This document shows, piece by piece, positions 23,327-27,051 of a stretch of 27,051 nucleotides of DNA. This DNA comes from DASSCW01 sp036556695 (GTDB lineage: Bacteria; Chloroflexota; Limnocylindria; QHBO01): contig DATBIY010000078.1 of the NCBI GenBank assembly GCA_036556695.1, positions 1 through 27,051 of the forward strand, written 5' to 3'. The notes beneath the pieces were generated by a model. It had not been told where the DNA came from. It saw only the letters and a list, made by a program, of their open reading frames with translations, and ran no database searches. A program made the position numbers and the translations under genes. Positions within the stretch are counted from its first letter, which is position 1. Each line of letters begins with the position of its first letter.

Positions 23327-23839
23327 CTAGCTGAGACGCGAATCCCACTCGCTGACCGAGCGGTCTTCGTCCTCGACGCCGACGACTACCGCGGTCCAGG
23401 TCCCGTTGGGGGCATCAACCTGGATAGTCTCGCCGGCGCGGGACCCGGAGATCGCCCGTCCGACGGGCGAGTCGGCTGACAGCAAACCTCTGGCGGGGTC
23501 GCCGTGCCCGGGCGCAACGAGCGTATAGGTCAACCGCGCGCCATCGGCATCTTCGAGCGTGACCGCGCGGCCGATGACTGCGACGCCGGCCTCGGTTTCG
23601 ACCGCGGCCGCGGCGAGCACGGCCCGGACGCTCTCCAGCTGGTGAATGAGCCGATGGCCGCCGAGATTCGGCACGAGGGATGGCGCGTCCGCATCACCGA
23701 CCATGTAGCCGGTCACGAATCCGTCACCCTGTGCCGCTTCGTTGGCGAGACGGGCGGCGGTGGCGCGCAGCTCCTCGAACGCATCGCGCGTCATGGCCCA
23801 GCGCGATCGCATCAGGCCTCTTGAGGTTGTCATCGCCAT
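23327..23839 (-). CDS. Gre-factor C-terminal-domain protein, atypical
   Basis: 170 residues. The second half (about 86-158) is a GreA/GreB C-terminal FKBP-like domain: VIGRAVTLEDADGARLTYTLVAP, then the hallmark SPVGRAISG (124-132) and a VDAPNGTWTAVVVGV end. The first half has two predicted helices (about 16-37 and 62-82), as in a Gre coiled coil. However, the acidic hairpin tip of GreA (GDLSENAEY) is not there; the connecting loop is GDGFVTGYMVGDADAPSLVPN. It should bind RNA polymerase near the secondary channel, but transcript-cleavage activity is doubtful. Gfh1- or Rnk-type regulation is an alternative. AGGAGG lies 7 nt before ATG 23839; ATG 23833 is also in frame. Confidence 0.82.
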   Translation of the reverse strand: MAMTTSRGLMRSRWAMTRDAFEELRATAARLANEAAQGDGFVTGYMVGDADAPSLVPNLGGHRLIHQLESVRAVLAAAAVETEAGVAVIGRAVTLEDADGARLTYTLVAPGHGDPARGLLSADSPVGRAISGSRAGETIQVDAPNGTWTAVVVGVEDEDRSVSEWDSRLS

Positions 23840-23912
23840 GGGAGAGCCTCCTCTCGGATAGCCGCGCGCGCCGGGCGGGGGAAGCCCGACGCGCGGGACG
23901 CGGAAGGTGGAG

Positions 23913-23933
23913 CGCCACGCGAGTTCCGTGGCG
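23913..23933. other. 7-bp perfect hairpin in the leader of the Gre-like gene
   Basis: CGCCACG, loop CGAGTTC, CGTGGCG. It lies in the 191-nt gap between the divergent Gre-like and kinase genes and within the proposed leader of the former. It could be a regulatory stem or an operator palindrome. No T-run follows. Confidence 0.4.
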
Positions 23934-23956
23934 GTCTGCCCAGAGTGGCCGGTAAA

Positions 23957-23984
23957 GGTGTACGGCGCCGCGAAGTGGTGTGAA
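23957..23984 (-). promoter_or_regulatory. Possible promoter of the Gre-like gene
   Basis: Minus strand TTCACA (23979-23984), a 16-bp spacer and TACACC (23957-23962). The leader would be about 110 nt and contains the hairpin at 23913-23933. Confidence 0.35.
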
Positions 23985-24018
23985 TGGCGCATGAAACCCG
24001 ACGGCACGCTGCCACGCG

Positions 24019-24024
24019 TATGCT
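24019..24024 (+). promoter_or_regulatory. Putative -10 box of the leaderless two-component operon
   Basis: TATGCT, 6 nt (TCGCGC) before ATG 24031, with no ribosome site. Confidence 0.55.
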
Positions 24025-24030
24025 TCGCGC

Positions 24031-25017
24031 ATGGACGTGAGCACCGCGATCCCGTCCGGGAGCCTGGCCTGGATGGTGCTCCGCCTGACGAGCACGCCGT
24101 GCTCGGCCGCCGACCTGGTGGAGCGCTTTGCGAGCGAGGGAGCGCAGGTAGACATCGGCAGGGCAACGGAACTGCTCGAGGAGCTTGCCGGCCTGGGACT
24201 GGTACTCACCGTCGGCACCGGCAAGACGCCGGTCTACATGCGGACGCACCTGGGCGAGCAGCTGGCCGAATCCCTCGGCGACGGCCGGGACATGCGCGCC
24301 TATCTCGGGGAGCTCGAGGAGCTGCGTACCAACCTCTTCAGCACGGTGGCGCACGAGCTGCGCACACCGCTGACCGCCATCAGGACTGCGGTCGGCCTGC
24401 TTCGCGACCCGAACACGCGCGCGACGGCCGATGAGCGGCAGGACCTGCTTGCCAGCGTGGAACGCAACGCCGAACGCCTGCAGCGGCTGGCGGAGTCCAC
24501 GCTGGAGCTCGCTCGCTTCCGCTCAGGCCAGCTCCGGCTCCAGCTGCGTCGCTTCGATGCGCGGGACTTTGCCGACGATGTGCGGCTGGCCATGAAACCG
24601 ACCCTCGAGGCAAAGGGTCAGCATCTGGTGGTTGCCGTCGACAAGCAGCCGATCTGGGTCTTCGCCGACCATCGGCGCATCGAACGCGCCGTCATCAACC
24701 TCGTTTCGAATGCGCACAAGTTCTCCCCGAACGGCAGCGAGATCCGATTCACAGTGCGACGCGACGGCACCAACGTCTGCTGGGAGGTGGCGGACGACGG
24801 CCACGGGATTGCCGAGGAGGAGCAGCCACTGCTCTTCGAGCGCTTCTTCGTGAGCGCATCAGACCGTGCTGCGGGCGGCAGCGGCCTGGGACTCCCCATC
24901 GTCCTGGTCACCGCGCAGGCGCATGGCGGTCGGGTCGAGGTCGAGTCGAAGCCCGGAGCGGGCAGCGTCTTCCGCCTGATCGTGCCCACCCGTGGGCCGC
25001 GGAACCAGCACGAATGA
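24031..25017 (+). CDS. Soluble sensor histidine kinase with N-terminal winged-helix-like domain
   Basis: 328 residues. There is no membrane segment or PAS/GAF domain. The first 75 residues look like a winged helix-turn-helix (WMVLRLTSTPCSAADLVERF, ATELLEELAGLGLVLTVG, TPVYMRTHLG). A dimerisation helix carries the phospho-accepting H108 in VAHELRTPL. The ATPase domain has the N box (N223 and N227 in INLVSNAHKFSP), G1 DDGHGI (255-260), F box LFERFF and G2 GSGLGLPI (283-290). All catalytic motifs are present. The signal may be cytoplasmic or delivered by a partner, and the winged helix might bind DNA or a protein. The stop overlaps the start of the regulator gene (ATGA). Confidence 0.93.
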   Translation: MDVSTAIPSGSLAWMVLRLTSTPCSAADLVERFASEGAQVDIGRATELLEELAGLGLVLTVGTGKTPVYMRTHLGEQLAESLGDGRDMRAYLGELEELRTNLFSTVAHELRTPLTAIRTAVGLLRDPNTRATADERQDLLASVERNAERLQRLAESTLELARFRSGQLRLQLRRFDARDFADDVRLAMKPTLEAKGQHLVVAVDKQPIWVFADHRRIERAVINLVSNAHKFSPNGSEIRFTVRRDGTNVCWEVADDGHGIAEEEQPLLFERFFVSASDRAAGGSGLGLPIVLVTAQAHGGRVEVESKPGAGSVFRLIVPTRGPRNQHE

Positions 25018-25757
25018 GGATCCTGGTCATCGACGACGCGCCGGACGTCATCGAGTCGATTCGGCTGGGATTTACGCTGCAATGGCGCGAGGTAGATGTC
25101 ATCGGCGCCGGTGCCGGCGAGCAGGGCCTGGATCTCGTCGAGCAGCAGGCGCCGGACCTGGTGCTGCTGGATGTCGGACTACCGGACCTCGACGGCTACG
25201 AGGTCCTGCGCCAGATCCGCGCCTTCTCCGACGTGCCGGTGGTGATGCTGACCGCTCGCGACGACACGCTTGACCTCGTCAAGGGCCTGGAGCTCGGGGC
25301 CGATGACTACGTCACCAAGCCCTTCAACCATCTCGAGCTGCTGGCGCGGGTCAAGGCTGTGCTTCGCCGCCTGGACATGCCCGCTCCTGCGGCGCGGATC
25401 CCGTCGTTTCGGTCCGGCGAGCTGGGGATGGACTTCTCGCGCCAGGAGGTGCGGCTGGGAGAGCAGCGGGTCGAGCTGACGCCGACCGAGTACAAGGTGC
25501 TCTACCACCTGGTGCGAAACGCCGGCTATGTCCTTACCCACGGCACGCTGCTGGCAAAGGTCTGGGGCCGGGAGTACGTGGACGAGGTCGACTACCTGCG
25601 CGTCTACGTGCGTCGCTTGCGCGAGAAGCTGGGCGACGACCCCGATCATCCCCGCTTCATTCGCACCGAGCGTGGCCTGGGCTACCGATTCCTGACACCG
25701 GTTGAGCCCACCGCGCCGGAGCGCGCGGAAGGCGAGGGCCTCAGCAAGCCGGACTGA
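25014..25757 (+). CDS. OmpR/PhoB-family response regulator
   Basis: 247 residues. The receiver domain (1-118) has D8-D9, phospho-site D53 (LLDVGLPD), T80 and K102 (VTKPF). The C-terminal winged-helix DNA-binding domain runs about 140-235, with LTPTEYKVLYHLVRNAGYVLTHGTLLAKVWG and the recognition helix region VDYLRVYVRRLREKLGDD, then the wing RTERGLGYRF. It is the cognate partner of the kinase, whose stop it overlaps. It probably acts as a dimer on direct repeats spaced 11 bp, and such repeats lie immediately downstream of this gene, before the DUF488 operon. The stop codon falls in the loop of a terminator hairpin. Confidence 0.95.
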   Translation: MRILVIDDAPDVIESIRLGFTLQWREVDVIGAGAGEQGLDLVEQQAPDLVLLDVGLPDLDGYEVLRQIRAFSDVPVVMLTARDDTLDLVKGLELGADDYVTKPFNHLELLARVKAVLRRLDMPAPAARIPSFRSGELGMDFSRQEVRLGEQRVELTPTEYKVLYHLVRNAGYVLTHGTLLAKVWGREYVDEVDYLRVYVRRLREKLGDDPDHPRFIRTERGLGYRFLTPVEPTAPERAEGEGLSKPD

Positions 25758-25769
25758 GTCCGGTCCTTT
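25749..25769 (+). terminator. Rho-independent-type terminator of the two-component operon
   Basis: CCGGAC, loop TGA, GTCCGG, then TCCTTTC. The 6-bp stem is perfect, extendable by a G-U pair, and the loop is the stop codon of the regulator gene. The tail is only modestly T-rich. Confidence 0.5.
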
Positions 25770-25791
25770 CGTCGCGCGGGGCGCAACAGAG

Positions 25792-25831
25792 TATTCACGG
25801 CCTGTTCACGTGCTTTGGCCCCCCTGTTCAG
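25792..25831 (+). promoter_or_regulatory. Phased TTCA direct repeats, putative OmpR/PhoB-type operator
   Basis: TATTCAC at 25792, TGTTCAC at 25803 and TGTTCAG at 25825, that is, starts 11 and 22 bp apart, all in one direction and on one face of the helix. OmpR-family regulators bind such 11-bp direct repeats as tandem dimers; the GTTCACC-like repeats of Streptomyces PHO boxes look similar. The last repeat ends 11 bp before the possible -10 of the DUF488 gene, the usual place for an activator that replaces the -35. Confidence 0.5.
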
Positions 25832-25841
25832 GGCGCCCGCT

Positions 25842-25847
25842 CATCGT
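25842..25847 (+). promoter_or_regulatory. Possible weak -10 box of the DUF488 operon
   Basis: CATCGT, 6 nt (CGAAAC) before ATG 25854. It is weak, as expected of an activator-dependent promoter, and placed like the other leaderless boxes. Confidence 0.3.
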
Positions 25848-25853
25848 CGAAAC

Positions 25854-26240
25854 ATGCCAGGCACGCACGCCGCCATCCGGCTCCAACGCGCATACGACGA
25901 ACCGACTGCCGACGACGGATACCGCGTGCTGGTTGATCGGGTCTGGCCGAGGGGCAGGACCAGGGAGCAGCTGCGACTCGACAGCTGGGCACGTGTGCTG
26001 GCGCCCAGCCGGGACCTGCGCACGTGGTTCGGCCATCGGGTAGAGCGATGGGCCGAGTTCCGCGCCCGATACCGGCAGGAGCTGTCCAGTCCCGATCTGG
26101 CTGCCCGGCTGGACGAGCTTGCCGGGCGCGCCAGGCAGGGCCCGGTGACGCTGGTCTTCGGCGCGCACGACCGAGAGCACAACCAGGCTCGCGTCATCGC
26201 CGATGAGCTGGCTCGGCGGCTGGGGAGACCTGGCTCATGA
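25854..26240 (+). CDS. DUF488 family protein, YeaO-like
   Basis: 128 residues of the YeaO branch of DUF488, recognised by YRVLVDRVWPRGRTREQL near 23-40, LRTWFGH and the pattern RWAEFRARYRQEL. The family is small, soluble and of unknown biochemical function. The end has GPVTLVFGAHDREHNQARVIADEL, typical of the family. ATG 25854 is chosen because it is leaderless-like with respect to a weak box and gives the usual family length; the open frame from 25815 would include the operator repeats. The stop overlaps the next start by 4 nt. Confidence 0.88.
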   Translation: MPGTHAAIRLQRAYDEPTADDGYRVLVDRVWPRGRTREQLRLDSWARVLAPSRDLRTWFGHRVERWAEFRARYRQELSSPDLAARLDELAGRARQGPVTLVFGAHDREHNQARVIADELARRLGRPGS

Positions 26241-27049
26241 CAGTCGAGACCTCGCAATCCCCGACCGTCGTGGCGACAGCGGTCCCGGCCCTGAGTGCGG
26301 CCTCCGCCGTCACCCTGGATCCCGGGTGGCCGATCTTCCAGACGCCACTGATCGGCCGCCAGCTCGTCGCCGACCGAACCATGTCCTTCAGCTTCGCGAA
26401 GCCAGCTGGCTGGTCCTTTCGTGCCGGCCAGTTCGTCGACATCACACTGCTGGATCCGCCCGAGACCGATGCGGAAGGTAACCTCCGAGGTTTCTCGATC
26501 TCGAGCGCGCCGCACGAGGGAATGATCACCATCACCACCCGCCTGCGGGACACCGCCTTCAAGCGGGTGCTGCAAGCCATGCCGCTGGGCACCCGGGTCA
26601 CGATCGAGGGACCGTTCGGCGATCTTCGGCTGCACCATGCCGCGCGGCCGGCGGTCCTGCTGGCCGGCGGCATCGGAATCACCCCGTTCCGCAGCATCCT
26701 GGTCGAGACCGTCCGGAGCGGCGGCCTGTCGTATCCGATCGTCCTGCTGCATGCCAACCGCCATCCGGAGGACGCGGCCTTCGCCGACGAGCTCCAGGCC
26801 CTCGCTGCCAACGAGCCGAGGCTCACGTTCGTCCCGACCATCACCGCTGTTGGCGGATCCTCTCAGGCCTGGGACGGCGAGCGAGGCCGCATCGACGCCG
26901 CGATGGTGCGCCGACATGTCAGCGGGCTACCCGATCCCATCTATTACATCGCCGGGCCGCCCGGCATGGTCCAGGCGCTTCGCACGATGCTCGTTTCGTC
27001 GGGGATCGATGAGGACGACACTCGCATCGAGGAGTTCACCGGCTACTGA
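26237..27049 (+). CDS. FAD-dependent ferredoxin/flavodoxin reductase-like oxidoreductase
   Basis: 270 residues. After a 35-residue polar N-terminus comes the FAD-binding barrel with the R-x-x-S motif R84-G-F-S87, then the nicotinamide nucleotide domain with GGIGITP (144-150), LLHANRHPEDAAF and YYIAGPPGMV. The protein ends EEFTGY, with a terminal aromatic residue as in plant-type ferredoxin-NADP reductases, where it stacks on the flavin. There is no 2Fe-2S domain, so an external electron partner is needed. The cofactor choice (NADH or NADPH) is not clear. It is translationally coupled to the DUF488 gene and so may share control by the adjacent two-component system. The gene is complete; its TGA ends two bases before the window edge. 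Confidence 0.92.
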   Translation: MTVETSQSPTVVATAVPALSAASAVTLDPGWPIFQTPLIGRQLVADRTMSFSFAKPAGWSFRAGQFVDITLLDPPETDAEGNLRGFSISSAPHEGMITITTRLRDTAFKRVLQAMPLGTRVTIEGPFGDLRLHHAARPAVLLAGGIGITPFRSILVETVRSGGLSYPIVLLHANRHPEDAAFADELQALAANEPRLTFVPTITAVGGSSQAWDGERGRIDAAMVRRHVSGLPDPIYYIAGPPGMVQALRTMLVSSGIDEDDTRIEEFTGY

Positions 27050-27051
27050 CC

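Noticed and set aside
25841..26917. 358-codon minus-strand frame over the DUF488 and reductase genes
   Set aside because: Antisense shadow: Arg/Gly/Ser-rich, no recognisable domain, opposite two well-supported coupled genes.

Overview
This is a GC-rich bacterial chromosome segment with short intergenic gaps, many ATGA-type stop/start overlaps and GTG starts. The gene content suggests a free-living aerobic bacterium with a single-membrane-style gene set, most likely Chloroflexota, with Actinomycetota as the alternative: aa3-type cytochrome c oxidase with a caa3-type CtaG, lipoproteins, MMPL and UMF1-type transporters, and a 'DIEGST' class III cyclase. No 16S rRNA gene is present, so the assignment is inference. 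Apart from a repeat pair at the left edge there are no transposases, phage genes, CRISPR arrays or other clear signs of transfer.

Layout. 1-314: two 132-bp imperfect palindromes 165 bp apart, beside the 3' end of ctaG. 315-7002: a respiratory block, with ctaG (-) divergent from a lipoprotein gene, then a cox operon (+) encoding subunit II fused to a second cupredoxin, subunit I, subunit III, a small membrane protein, a TlpA-like thioredoxin and a one-helix peptide. 7142-13696: a lipoprotein, ispG (-), an orphan receiver protein with a small acidic protein, thioredoxin reductase, a HerA-like ATPase, a DUF1028 protein (-) and a double-ACT protein, closed by a strong bidirectional terminator. 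13710-20507: a GDPD-UMF1 transporter pair (-), an MMPL exporter, an unknown protein with an HExxH metalloprotein, and a CaiB-type CoA-transferase. 20511-22308: a minus-strand HipA-like kinase / DUF3037 / yeast-type cytosine deaminase operon, a 19-residue Lys/Pro peptide ORF and tRNA-Gly(TCC). 22405-27049: a cyclase-SHOCT protein, an atypical Gre-like protein (-), a two-component pair whose kinase has a winged-helix-like N-terminus, and a DUF488-flavin reductase operon preceded by three TTCA repeats in 11-bp register.

Two themes cross the window. First, many transcription units begin with an xAxxxT hexamer only 6-7 nt upstream of the start codon, which implies extensive leaderless transcription. 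This pattern also decides several starts (ctaG, ispG, the UMF1 transporter). Second, the most system-like units are the HipA-like kinase/DUF3037/deaminase operon and the soluble two-component pair with its adjacent phased direct repeats. Both are proposed as candidates, not demonstrated systems.
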